Source of the DNA: Anopheles merus
Taxonomy: Eukaryota; Arthropoda; Insecta; Diptera; Culicidae
NCBI RefSeq assembly: GCF_017562075.2
Contig: NC_054084.1
Location: 6,613,501 to 6,677,500, forward strand
Direction: 5' to 3'
Length of the DNA stretch: 64,000 bases
Position numbers and translations under genes: made by a program. The notes beneath the pieces were generated by a model. The model was not told where the DNA came from. It saw only the letters and a program-made list of their open reading frames with translations, and did not search any database. Below, in pieces: positions 13,850-26,700 of this stretch. Numbering within the stretch: the stretch's first letter is position 1; each line of letters opens with the position of its first letter.

Positions 13850-16100
13850 AAACGCGACCGGGGGACGCTAAATACAGCCGAGGAGGGATCTGTTACGTGA
13901 TCGTGCACTTTTTTGAGGCCATATGAACCGATTTCATGAATAGAATGCAACGCTGTCGAGGCGCAATTAGTTCAGGATAGCAGTGGAAAGGTGGATTATT
14001 CGGCGTATTATTGGTTGCGCCAAATATGGGAAGTAGTACAGTACCATGTCAAACACAGCGAGAGTGGTAAAAAAACACTACTCCCGATTCTCACACCGAG
14101 CGATGATGGTCCGATAGTACTAACGACGGTGAGATGGAGAGGAAATACGCATTTCGTAACCGGCACTTCCCCAACGACCCAATGGGGACAGAAACAGCGC
14201 CGGGCGCTGTAGATCGTTCCCCGATTGGTCTCGCATCGTGTTTAAGTAAGGACACCCACCCTCAGTCTGTGGAGTGTGTCATGGGGCTTTATGATTGTTT
14301 TCCTTCCGCATTTCTACTCGCTCGCCGTTAGGAGCTACCGATCTGGCGATAGAAGCGAGGCGCGATCGCGATAAGCGGAGAAACAATAAAATCATTATCC
14401 TATCCGTATCAGCGATGGAGCGATCGGTGATCGAGCAGGCATCAGCTTAAACGTTTGTGGCCGTGTTTTACAGCAACCGATCCTGTACCGTTTCACCCCA
14501 TCTCATACCCCAGCCTCATACGGGCTCAACTAGTTTGTGACGCTTAATTCTACCATGTTCGATCACATTGCACATACTTCCAGCCCCGGGGAGAGTTTTG
14601 TTTCTGGTGTGTTGTAGAAAACCCGGGAGCGATCAATATCGTAACATTAAATGCATCACCAGCGAAACCGATTGTTGTCGCTAACGAACGCCACATCGTA
14701 CCCTCCATGGGACGAGACCCCCCCTACTATCCTGTAGGTGCTTTCCAGTGCGCACCATTCAATTTCGCTCCGTGCGGAGTCACACCGGCACTGCAAAACT
14801 GCATACACACTTTCACCCGTCGCGGACGCGCGAAAGCATAGCGTGAATTGAAGAAAAATCGAACAAAAAAACACAAACGAATATAGAATTGAAACACAAA
14901 AAAAACAGCACATCAACACTCCTCCACACAGTGATATGATGTCAGCGGGTGGCCCTCTTCGCAAAGGGATTGTTGGCGCGTGCAAAATAATAATAAACGT
15001 GTGCGCTCTGCCGCGCACACTAACATGGGTTGGTCGTGGTGGTGTTTGGCACTGCAAATCCGTCTCTCCCCATTGCATTGCCGGTGAACCGGATTAGAAA
15101 CATCACGAACAGCGGAGCGCGCGCCACCACTTGTGTTTCGTAGTGCTTTGCGCGGATGTTTTTATTTAAATACCCGCCGGATGGGAAAGAGGGACTATTT
15201 TCTCTCTATACCCGTGGCGGGGAGGAACCGGGAATCGCCCGCAGCAGGTGTGTGTGTGTGTGTGGACCCGCAGAAGAAAGTTCAAGGGAAAGGAAACGGG
15301 CGGCTATTTGTGTATGATGATCATTGTGTTTTTGCATGGAGGCCAGGAATTCAGGGCCAGATTGCAACATGACCCGGCTTGACTCATCGTATGCAAATGT
15401 GCGGCATGCATGGTTTGTTTTATTATTGATGGGTGTAGAAGAGGATGTAAAGCGCATGAGTAATGCAATTGGCTCTCAACCAGTGAAGCTCCATCGTAGT
15501 GCGGCTAGAATTACTACACTTTTCGCTTTAATTTCAGTACTTTTGAACCGAAGCTTGGAAACATCTTTGCTCCCGTAATTGTATGGCCGTTATCTGACAG
15601 CGCGTTTGTGTCGAACACGATGATGTAAGGGCCTTGTTGCGACTGTACCGGGATGCAAATCGGTCATCCGTGTGCGGCTTTCCATGGCAAATATCGTTTG
15701 AGAAGCGGTGACACTACTATCGGTGAGCAAATCTCGGTGTTGTGCCCTTAACGACCCCTCGGATGGATATTTCTCTATGTGTGGTGCGGTGGTGCTGGGT
15801 GTGTTGGTGCACTCACTCAGGTTGTTTATGTCATCACAGCTTAGGCTCCCGCTCGCCTCGTCTCGCTGGTCGCGCGCTATCAATTAGCATCCGAGGGGAG
15901 GGAAGGGAGGGAGGGCGAAGGGAGCGCAAAAAAGGCAGCAGGTGAAACAACAGCAACAAAAAAGCACTTTTACACGAAGAAGTCGGGCTTGGTAATTAAC
16001 TTACCTTCACGGATAAAATGGTAGGGACAGACCGCCCAGCGTTACGAGTGCCACAACTACCATCAACGTGTAATTGATGGAAAGCTGTTAACTGTACACT
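13850..16100. other. Non-coding stretch
   Basis: No supported gene. A perfect minus-strand donor (GTGAAG|GTAAGT) occurs with the exon edge at 16005 and intron at lower coordinates. Its upstream acceptor and reading frame are unclear. A good + strand acceptor (TTTCGCTTTAATTTCAG) ends at about 15536 without a credible exon after it. Confidence 0.45.
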
Positions 16101-16102
16101 TG

Positions 16103-16459
<357 letters not shown>

Positions 16460-18235
16460 CGCTGATTGATTTCTGAACCAGCGGTGGTGACCAGCGGGTC
16501 ATCATGATGAGCTTGGGTAACTTGGCTCGGTTTCGTTTTGCATTTGCACCTTAAAGATGGGCTGCACAGCTGACCTGTGGAGCGAGCTGCACTGTGTGGA
16601 TCCTTTCGTGCGCTAAACGAGGAAAAATGATTCCATATGGAGGTAGAATTTAGGTCAGTGTAATACGCAGGCGCCGTGATGCACTGGTGGAGTGGTCGGC
16701 TGTGATGTGACCCAGAAAGAACGGATGGAGCGCGATTGTGGTGGCGCAGGTCTCAGGTTTTCTGGAGCAGCTTGGTCTGAAGATCGCCATCGCATCGTAA
16801 TCCCAGAAGTTCAAATGTCTGTGTGTGTGTGTTGTGGGTTCTATAAGTACGTGATCGTCGTCCCGTAGACGCCAGCTCTAGCAGTAGTCACGTCTGACAA
16901 GGTGACAAGATTAATGTGCAGAATTACCGACATTGATGCCCTCCCCTAGGGGTAGGGGTGAGAGGATTTGGCAAATGTAGCAGAAAATTATGCCGAATGA
17001 TGGATGGGCCTCGTATAATCGTTGATGTTTGTTATGTATGGATTTACGAGTGAGGGAGAGAGACGCGATCGTATAACATTATATGCGTGTTTGTAATTGA
17101 TTACCATGCCGACCTTTTGTACCAGTGAGCCATTAGCCATTTCACAATTCTTGTTCTATGTGCGCACGATTTGCGTACCCGGCACCTTCAGTAGCAACGC
17201 CAAGTGATCATGATGTTGATACGACGTCTGCTTCTGTATTGATCGTTTAGTCAGTCGGCCGTGGCTAACCGATAATAAATCCGTTCCCGCATGATGTCAT
17301 GCACAGTGTGTAGTGGTGGTGGTCGTCTGTCTGGCGCTACTGACGGATATGGATCGACCTAGAATCGGACATGAACGAAACGGTGCGATGCATTTCAATA
17401 CGCTCAAAGTCAATGAGACGAAAGCAACTGCGAGCGTTTACAACTCTGTGTGTGTGTACTTTCGATGATTGGATTGCAGGTACGCCGCCTACTCAATCGC
17501 CAATCGTCGTCAGGTGCGTCAGGTGAGGATGTCAAAATCCATCCATCTGTTTGCGGAGGGGTGCATACGGTTTAGTATCTCTGCTTACCACCGGGATGAC
17601 CTTTTCCACCAGCGCGACAGTGTGTGATGACATCGATGGGACGACGAGAAGACGACAATCTGACGAACGAGTTGGATTGGAGTTGCAAAATCAAGACTCG
17701 GAGAAGGGAGGTCATGTCATCGAAGAAGACAGTTGACAGACCCGCAGTGGGGAAGGGGAGGCTCGTACCGAGTAGTAGTAGTAACACGGGTCTGATTGAA
17801 TCGGATAAGGAGATACGAGGTGTCCCATTTCGATGACAGTGCATTAACTCTTCTCGCTGCATCGTGGGTACTCTGGCAGTAGTAGTGTGCGTAGGAGCGA
17901 CCAGAGATAAATAATAAAAATAAAGCAAAAGCACTTCAACTCCAGTGTCTGAGGAGGGTTAGCGCACAAACAATGGGTTCCATCATCCCAAGAACACTAA
18001 TGTGTATGTGGCTTTTATTGCTTCATTAGAGAGTCGTAACTGTGGTTGAATGGTGCAGTGTAGTGTGTGCCTGTGTGTGTTTGGGTGCACTTTTAGCGAA
18101 CGCACTGTTGCTGCCGTTGTGCCGCCGATGAGAGTTTTGCGTACGCGGGGGATTTTGCAAGACTCCGGAGAGAAAGAAAAACGTGGTGCATATCGCTTGT
18201 TGATGAGCCGATTAGGCTGAACTTTGTGTACATGA

Positions 18236-18263
18236 TGTGTGTGTGTGTGTGTGTGTGTGTGTG
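18236..18263. repeat. (TG)14 microsatellite
   Basis: An uninterrupted TG dinucleotide run of 28 nt. Confidence 0.9.
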
Positions 18264-21200
18264 GGCCAGGGTGAAGAGTAGGTTTTTTCCCTCTTCTTGC
18301 TGCTTCTTTGTCTGTTGGCCGATTGCGCAACGAAAGCGATATTAATGCAATGGAGATCTTCTGCGCAGTGTGGTTGGCGCTGGGATATGGTAACCCGAAA
18401 CCACCCCTCATAAAGCGTCTCTGTGCGGGTTATTTGTCAGATGGGTGAGGATTTGTGTACAATTTTTCCTTCTGAGCAGTCGGGGCAGGGGTTTTCCATT
18501 GTGTGTACTATACGCGCGTTGGAGAAAGAGCGATGAGATGCTCCGTCTCCTTTCTCCACATTTAGCGCCACACGCTGCACTGTAAACTGGAGTAATTAAG
18601 GTTCTGCAGAGTTTCCCTCTGCGTAAATCTTGCTGGAAATTGCTGTCCATGCAACCAGACCCGTGTGCGTGTCCCCTGCGTTTATGTTTGATACACGCGT
18701 AAAAAGCATGTTATGGTCGGGTTTGGAAACGTGTCCAGTGCACTGCCTGGGAACTAATTGCGAACATTATCAACCTGATCATCATCGGACCGTCGGTACG
18801 GTTGTGGATCGGGTCGGCAGCGGGATGGCGGGGCGGGTATGATTTTGTGGTCTTGAGTGGAAAAAGGCAGTCCAAACCAGCCCAACCAACCGTCGGTTTG
18901 TCTCGAGAGGAGAGGCTTCGGGTATTTGCGTACGCAGACAGCTGATTGCCGTCGCCGCAGCACAAGCCACCATTGGGGCCCATTACGCTAATTAGTTTAT
19001 TGACTTCGACGCGACAACATCATCGTGTCGCATTTGTGTGTATGTTGCGGGATGAGTGCATTTCACTCGCTTTTCCTTTTTATTTTCTTGTGGTGACTAT
19101 TGAGAGAGAGAGTGAAACCATTTGCGAGCGAAAACTGTCCTCCAAAGGTTAAACCATTTGCATATCGGGGAAAGAGAGCCTCGGAGGCGGTTTTTTTTTT
19201 AAATGCATGATCTTCCTTCGATATTAATGTAATAATCGAGCTGTCGCTTAACTAACCCTTCAACTCAATTAACTTGCGATCTGGAATTTTCTAACCGCAA
19301 CGACAACACTCCTGTGACACTCTTTACGAGCAATCCAGCGCTTGTGGACAAGCTTTTTTTTTTTTACTAGACGCCTTAATCCCCTACCCTTAGACGAATG
19401 TACTTTCATTTTTCGGTGCCAGCATTAACTCACTGGCTCCGCATGTTCCCTGGGACGCTTGCCAGCAGCATGCAAGACAAGTGTCAACTTCAATTAAAAC
19501 CTTCCGTTTTTGGCCTTATCCGATTACGGAGTGCGTGTGCGCTTGGTGCGTCAAGTTGCGCTCCTGGACCGTTCCGTCAAGTCCCGGTGAATTCCGGTAG
19601 CTGTGTCCTCTCGTATGTAAGAAAGGCGCGTTGAAGAGGGCTGAAAGCTAAACTCTCTATCGTTGCACACGCTTTTTATCCACAATCTCGCCCCGATGCC
19701 CGTGGGTATTACATGAAATTTATGAAAATCTTGGCTGGACGCTTCCTTAGGTGGAGGGGGAGAGAGATGTTGTCATATTACGATCTCTAATTAAATTTAC
19801 GTTTCCAGTGACAGATTGTGGGCCCTCGCATCGGTTGCTCGGTCTCGTTTCCCTTGTGCTGGTGCTCCACTACCTGATCATGTCAGCTCACACCCACCCA
19901 GGACAGAGGCAGAAACCAGATTTCTTCTCCGAAATGACTTATTTTGCATACGGAAACGAGTCGAGCAGAAGGCGTCCTCCTCCTTTTCCCTTCTGGTTTA
20001 CGCTGTGTCGTTATTTATCGATCATAGATGATATAAATAGATCGTTTGCACTATCGAAGAGCACTGGCGAAAGCGAAAACACGGGGATCTCCAGCTCCCA
20101 GTGCTGGTGTGTGGTGCGTTGGTCTCTAAATAGCAATCAAATTGTCTCAATTAATCATAGTTAATTGTTTTTGCGCCGCCTTCTCCCCACAGGTCTGGTG
20201 TGTGTGTGAGAGTATGTCCATTTTCCGGCAGTTCCAGTTTTTCCATTTCGGACTGCCCGCGGCAGCAACACGATTTCCTTCGGTATGAAATCATCAAGGA
20301 AGCGAACGCCTGGCACTGGCTGACCGTTTGCAACAGCGCCCAAGCCTGATTTATCGTTCAAAGTCGCTGTCGTCTTTTGGGGCTGGTGGCTGCTCGCGGG
20401 ATAGTGGAAGGAGACTAACAGATCAGTCGTATTTGGCTCCTGTGGCCGTTTTTATTGCATATCATTGCACGGTAGATGTGGCACGTGGACGTGAACCACC
20501 AACCACCGCACGACGATTGGAACGCTTTTCCACACCCCAATGACGCACACACACACACACAGTGAGGTGTGTACTGCGGGGTCGGTTTATTTATTTTTCA
20601 TAATTATATGTGTCTCTGTCTCTGTTTGCAACCGCAAATTGAAAGGTTTGCGGTGCGGTGCCTAGTGGTCGCCAAACCCCCTCCGGATCGCTCGATCGCT
20701 CTCCTCCGGATGCTGCAATTGCGTGTTTTTCGCAATATCGCTAACTCGCAGTTTCACCTTCCAGAGAGTGTCCAAAGGGGTTGGGGGGAGGGAGATTGTA
20801 AGCGAAATGCGTACCACAGCACGGAAGATGTCGATCAAATGGCACACAGACACGGCGCAGAATGCAGAAATGGGTGCCATTGTGTGTATCGGCAAAAAAA
20901 ACCGCATCGTTGGGAGGAGATTACAAGGGGAGCACGTGTTGTTGGCCCGTGGCCAACGGAAAGTCTCTTGGCGCGAGGTGTCTTTGTTTGTGATTGGTGG
21001 CGACCGGAGCCGGAAATGTGCCAAGTAATCGGATACATACACACACACACACACTGCGGCCTGTTTGCATATCGGTTGGAGTTTGTGTCGCCATCGTCGT
21101 CACGGGAGAAGCATAAGGCGGATTGAAAAGTGTGTCAAAAATGAAATTGCACTGCCACAGAAAACGTCGGTGTGTGTTGCGATACGCGCGTCTCCTTCTA

Positions 21201-23725
21201 GCCACAAAGGGGCACATGGCAACGGGATCAAAGCGATGCCTAATCTAATGCAATTGAAATTGAAGTCGAACACGTCGCGAGAGATTTTTATGAGACGATG
21301 TCGTAAGTAATATTTATAAGCAAAGCGAAGAAGCTGAATGTAGCTCACCCGTTCCATTTCGTTCATTTCAGCTCGTTTAACTCGTGTCGATAGGAAGATC
21401 TCTCGCCGCCCTTACCAACCATAACAGAGCAACGCGTTTTGTGGCCGATTACGGGCTGAAGCGAGCAAGATCCGTTTGAAGCGAGCCACATTTGGACATG
21501 GTTTTGGACCGGCGTTTGTGTGTGCCGATTTGCGGAAATGTTACACCCGGCTAAGCACAGGGCAGCAGCAGCAGCAGGTGGAGTAATTGTAAATGGGTTG
21601 TAATGCAATGCCATGAAACCATGCAATGCTGCTGCTGCTGCTGGTGGTGCTTAAACTGAGGCGCTAAGAGGCGCACGCCCTCTAGAGCACGACGACGAGA
21701 CAACTGGTCAGCGAAGTAGCGAAAGTGACATAACCTTTCGTTTTTTTAAGGTGGCTGCTGCTGCTACAACATTCAAAGCACAACATCCTCTCTGATATGA
21801 TTCGCAATCATCTCGATGTGCGTTGTTCGAGCTGAGCCGACTGAAGCCGTCTTAAGGGATGCGCCTCATCAGCAGGAGGACTCTTCTTGGAGGCTAGTGG
21901 AGAATAGAGAGAAATAGGTCAAAACACACCAAGATCATGCAGCTTCATGCTCCCCACCGCCTTGCGTTATTCAACGCAATTGTTTGGTTTGCAACGAGCC
22001 ACGATCAATTACTCGCTAGCGAATATCGCCTACCCTCCGCGACCAATTATGTTTGCAATCTCCATGCCTCTACCCTTAACGATCGGTTATCGGTTATGAG
22101 GTGAAGAAGCAAGATGCAAAAGATCCCCCCCAACGTTGCTTGAAAATTGATTTTGAATCGTTTCGTTGGTGGGTTTTTGGGGGGCCCCCAAGAGGCCCTC
22201 TCTTTTACCATAGGAACCTAGATATGTGAAGCTTTGGAGTTGAAAATTACCTACTGACCTAACCCGGTAGAGAAGGACCCAGAAGGGGCCCAACTTTATT
22301 GCTTGAATAACAACAGACCGAAGCGCAGACCGATGTGTGGTGTTCGCTCCAGCCTCTCCAGCTCCTTTCCAAACTGGGAGGGCTGCCTATGGGATAATTG
22401 TAATAGGCTAATGATTTTGAACATTTATAATCATTGGGGCCAATTTAGAGCTTGCGTGCTTGCGTTGCCTCCTGTAGAAGGTGAACCTCGCGCTACGTGT
22501 GTACTGTCGATGTGGATGGTCGGTGGAAAACCATGTGAACTGATGAAGGCGTACGCGAGATAGGTTCGTTCCGGCTGACCGTGCGCACCGAATCGTCACC
22601 AAGGTGTCTCGTTGTTCGTTCTTCGGCCGTTGGGTCGTGCATTTGCATACCTTTTGTTCGTTCATCCGAGAAAGAAAGAGAGAGAGAGAGAGCCCTTCCA
22701 ACGCAAAGATCTCCGAAGAAGGTGCTTCGGTACTGGTGCCTTGGTTCAATTTCAATTTGCTTTGCGTTATGTAAACAAACGACGCAGGCACATGGTGGTC
22801 GTCCGAGTGTGGTGCGTTTAATTTAGTTTTCCGTTCCGTTTCATTGCCGGCTTCTTGGGCCGCTATCGGTGGGAACGGAGAGCAACAACAACAAAAAAGG
22901 TCCACTCTCGATGGTGGTGATCCACACGAGAGGATACCGTTACGTTAATTAAACATTCACAAACCGATCAATGAGATCGGGGTGACTTCAACGACGGGTT
23001 GTGGAGAGATCAGGGTACAAACAGTAACTGTAGCCAGGATTTGGTTGTTTTTCTTTGTTTTTTTTATGTTTGTTATGCTTGCCGGATGACCTTTTTCGTC
23101 GGTGCAGAGTGTAACTAATGGAGCGGACGTTCTTTGTTTCGGTTGTCCAAAAAAGACCATTTGGAGAGGGCAACTGCGTTGCAATTAGACGACGAACTTC
23201 AGGTAGTTGTATCAGGCTGGTAGTTAACCCGTATCAGGCTGAGACTGATGCAACAAACTTGTGACACTGCCAACATATTGTAATCTTTAAATTGCAATTT
23301 TTTTAAAACCAAAACACACAGAAGCAAAAAAGCGAAGCCAGCGAACCACTTTCAATGCCAAAAAGAGCAGGAGTTAGGAAAATTTATGACGTGTTATGAT
23401 TGGTAAGCCGCCCGTCACCCTTCGCAAAGCGCGCCACATTAGCTCACAGTGTGCGCCTCCACGCGCGCAGAGGTGGGGGCCTGCACCGTGAAGACACACC
23501 GGCTCGTTCCACGAGGCTTAGCACGCGAACGTTTTCGGGCGGGAGTTAGCAACAATAAAAGAAAAGGTAGCGCACCACAACGCAGCAATCAGGAGGGAGG
23601 GAGTCTTTAGGGCGTCGTTTTCTTGAAGTTGCACACCGGGCACGGAAGCGCCCATATATTGACCTCACTCTCTCGAGCATAAGATTGCATAAGGGTCGGA
23701 GCAATTGTTGGCTTTTGTTTTCGAA

Positions 23726-23726
<1 letters not shown>

Positions 23727-23756
<30 letters not shown>
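23727..23756. repeat. (TG)15 microsatellite
   Basis: An uninterrupted TG dinucleotide run of 30 nt, ending in a GCGTG variant. Confidence 0.9.
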
Positions 23757-23761
<5 letters not shown>

Positions 23762-26700
23762 AGTGTCATGATGGCGTAGTAGTACGCACACAAATGCACT
23801 TGCGCATTGGGGCTCGATACATCGATACATGAGGACATCGGTCGGTATCAGTTCGATCGAGTTCGATTGTGTTTTGAGGTTGTTGTTATTGTAGTTTTGT
23901 TATTGCCCACCACCCTCGCTAAAGCTTGTTTGAAACTCGTTTTGGGAGGTGGGGCATTTGGGAGGGTAATAGCCCTGTGCGCTGTGTTACACTCTGAAGT
24001 TATCAAGCTGGAAAAGTGAGCTCTAAACCACTGATATTGCCCACTCTGGGGTGGTGTTGTTAATTTGGAAATGGCTCATTGAACTGCTTTATGATATGGG
24101 TTCGTTTATTGCCGGGCCGGGTTGCATTTATTGAAACGTATGAACAATTTCCGGCTCTCGGTGGTGCGTACTGCTCTGACGACAAAATGATTTATTGCTA
24201 GTTCGATCCGCTAGCTTTTGGGTCCGATCGGGAAGGGGGAAACAAGTGCGTGGGAAAAACTTGGACACAGAAATAGAAACAAGGCCTGTGCGTTTGGCTG
24301 TCGCCCTCCAAGCATAATTGCGATCATTAGGGAAAAATCTATTTAAGGAACTCGTGGATAAAAGAGCCCGTTAAAGCATACGATTGTCATCATATTTCAT
24401 CCGATCGGCACACAGGGGCTTTAGAGCAGTAGATTATTGCTCATACCTCATAATTTATGTCCCAAAGGCGCACGGCATCATCGGCACAAGGAGCTGAAAA
24501 TAATCACAATTTAATGATGGTGTACCCCATTAATGTCCACGGCGTGATAGGCAGCTGTTCTTGTTTGCTAAACACACTGATTATGTCGCTGGTGGAGCAG
24601 CAGCTCCCTTCCAATCAAATTTCCATTACAAACGGGAAACCGTTGCTGTTGGACAACGCTTCGTTGCGCCGGGGAGGTGGAAGAACAGAAAATTGATGAT
24701 GGTTGGTTCTGGTGGACACCGACGACAGCGTGCTTGCGATGACAAACGAGAGACACACAAGCGATACCGCCGTTCTTGTGCGAGATGTGCAAGATCCGGG
24801 AAGGAAGCTATCGCGTTACGACGATGATCCGGTAATCCGGTGCCGGATCGAGAAGGATACCACCCGCGCGGCGGCTGCTTTCTTAATCGTGTCCTATTAG
24901 CCATATTATAGTAGCAGCTGAAGAGGGGCCCTCCGGGACACAATATCGCGTCGTCGTTAGCTGTGTCCGCACTCAGCAGTCTTTGTGCACGATCCCCAGG
25001 GGAGAGAAGCGAACAACGACCCGCGTTGATAGTGGTCTAGACATGTTGCGTTAATCCCACGATCATTACAGAGAGAAGAGTGGAGTTCGTTCTGATGCGG
25101 GAAATACTGGACCCTTCTCCTCTGGAACGCATAATCAGCTTTGGCTAGGCATTCCAGTGGCAATTAGGATGAGTTGGGAGAGCCTCTTCCTGCCACCAGG
25201 AAGCCCTTACTGCTACATCGGCGTTAATTAAATACGAACAAATAGGCTGCTGTGCGTAAAATTGGAAGTTATCGTGCGGTGGTGAAAATGCGCTTTTCGG
25301 TAGAATGAGGGTGTGCCAGACGGCAAGAACTCGAAATTAGTGTTTATTTAATTAAATCATTCCGAGGGATGAACGTATCCGTCATGTGAGATCTTCATGC
25401 TGCGATATGGTTTCAACGGTCCACACCACGATCATAATTTGTATGGGGGATTGGATTGGAATGGCTTCTTTATGGCTTCCACACGTAGTGGTGGATCTTT
25501 ATGGATAATGTTTCAATCGGTTCTCTCTCTCTCTCCCCCCGCGCTTTCAACGCGCTACTGTACTGCGTCGATCAATGTCGAGTGAAAGTCAGATCGCTGC
25601 CGCAGCGAAGAAAACAAGGGAAGGTGTTTAACGTGATGATGTCTCATTCTTCACACTACAATTGAAGGTTCGCCTTTTGAAGGTTGAACTTCTCGTTGAT
25701 CTAACGATCGGTAAGGAAGCACAATCAATACATGATACAGTAAGTGGTAAGCAGAAAAAATGAAAGGTCTCAAACAGTCTGATTGATGATTGGTTCGTTT
25801 GACCGCTGCTAATAGACGGTGCGTGCCATCCGACGACGACTCTGTATGCTGAGAGGCTGCCATAACGGTGCCCCGGGAGCGTTCTCTGGGACATTGAACT
25901 ACATGTCAGCTCGATGATGTTGCACAGGTTGTGGTGATACTGTATTAGCACGCTATTGAACTCGCCACCCGGACCCGGAGTGGAAATTAGCCATTCAAAT
26001 GTATGCTAATCATGCTCGACATTCATTCCCGACCGACCGATCGACTGACGTGTGGGGCTTTGTTAGAGATGCAAGGTGCGCCGGCATGGTGGCGTTGCGT
26101 GTTCTGTACGTGCCTGGAGAAATTAACAACGGTTGCTCCCAGTGGGACGCGGCGATGAGTCAAATCAACTTCTGTGCAAATTGTGTGTGTTTTTCCCCCG
26201 AGGCAAATCAGCCCGGATATCGGTACAAGGTTTTCAAGGTTGATGAGCAATGATAGGGCAGGCGTAGATGCGTTGCTTGAGGTTGGGTTTTGCCTATCCA
26301 ATTAATGATGGTGATACCTTGGAAATGCGTATCTATGAGTACGAGTTTTTGCATAAAACTGGGACTTTTGGGTTTTCATTTTCATTGCGATCAGCTTCGG
26401 GCTCTACTTGTCCAATTTTATTGTTTGAATTTTGCATTTGAGCGCGAATTAATTAAGGGCACTTGTAAACAATTTAGAACTTTCCCTTTTTTCTGTCTCT
26501 CTCTCTCTCCCACTTGCGGGGAGAGCCGCTCGATGTCACTTTCAATTTAAATGCACTGGAACGGCGGAGACAGAGCTGCTGCTGGGGTGGCGTTAGGTAT
26601 GCATTAACTGCACATACCAAATGAAAACACCTTCACGCGGCTCTGTACAAATGAAGCTTTATAATTACCCCATGCGCGCTCCGTTCCGTTTGACTTCTTC

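Noticed and set aside
17461..17484. TTGCAG followed by GTACGC as a recursive splice site
   Set aside because: No pyrimidine tract before the AG, and the donor half is weak.
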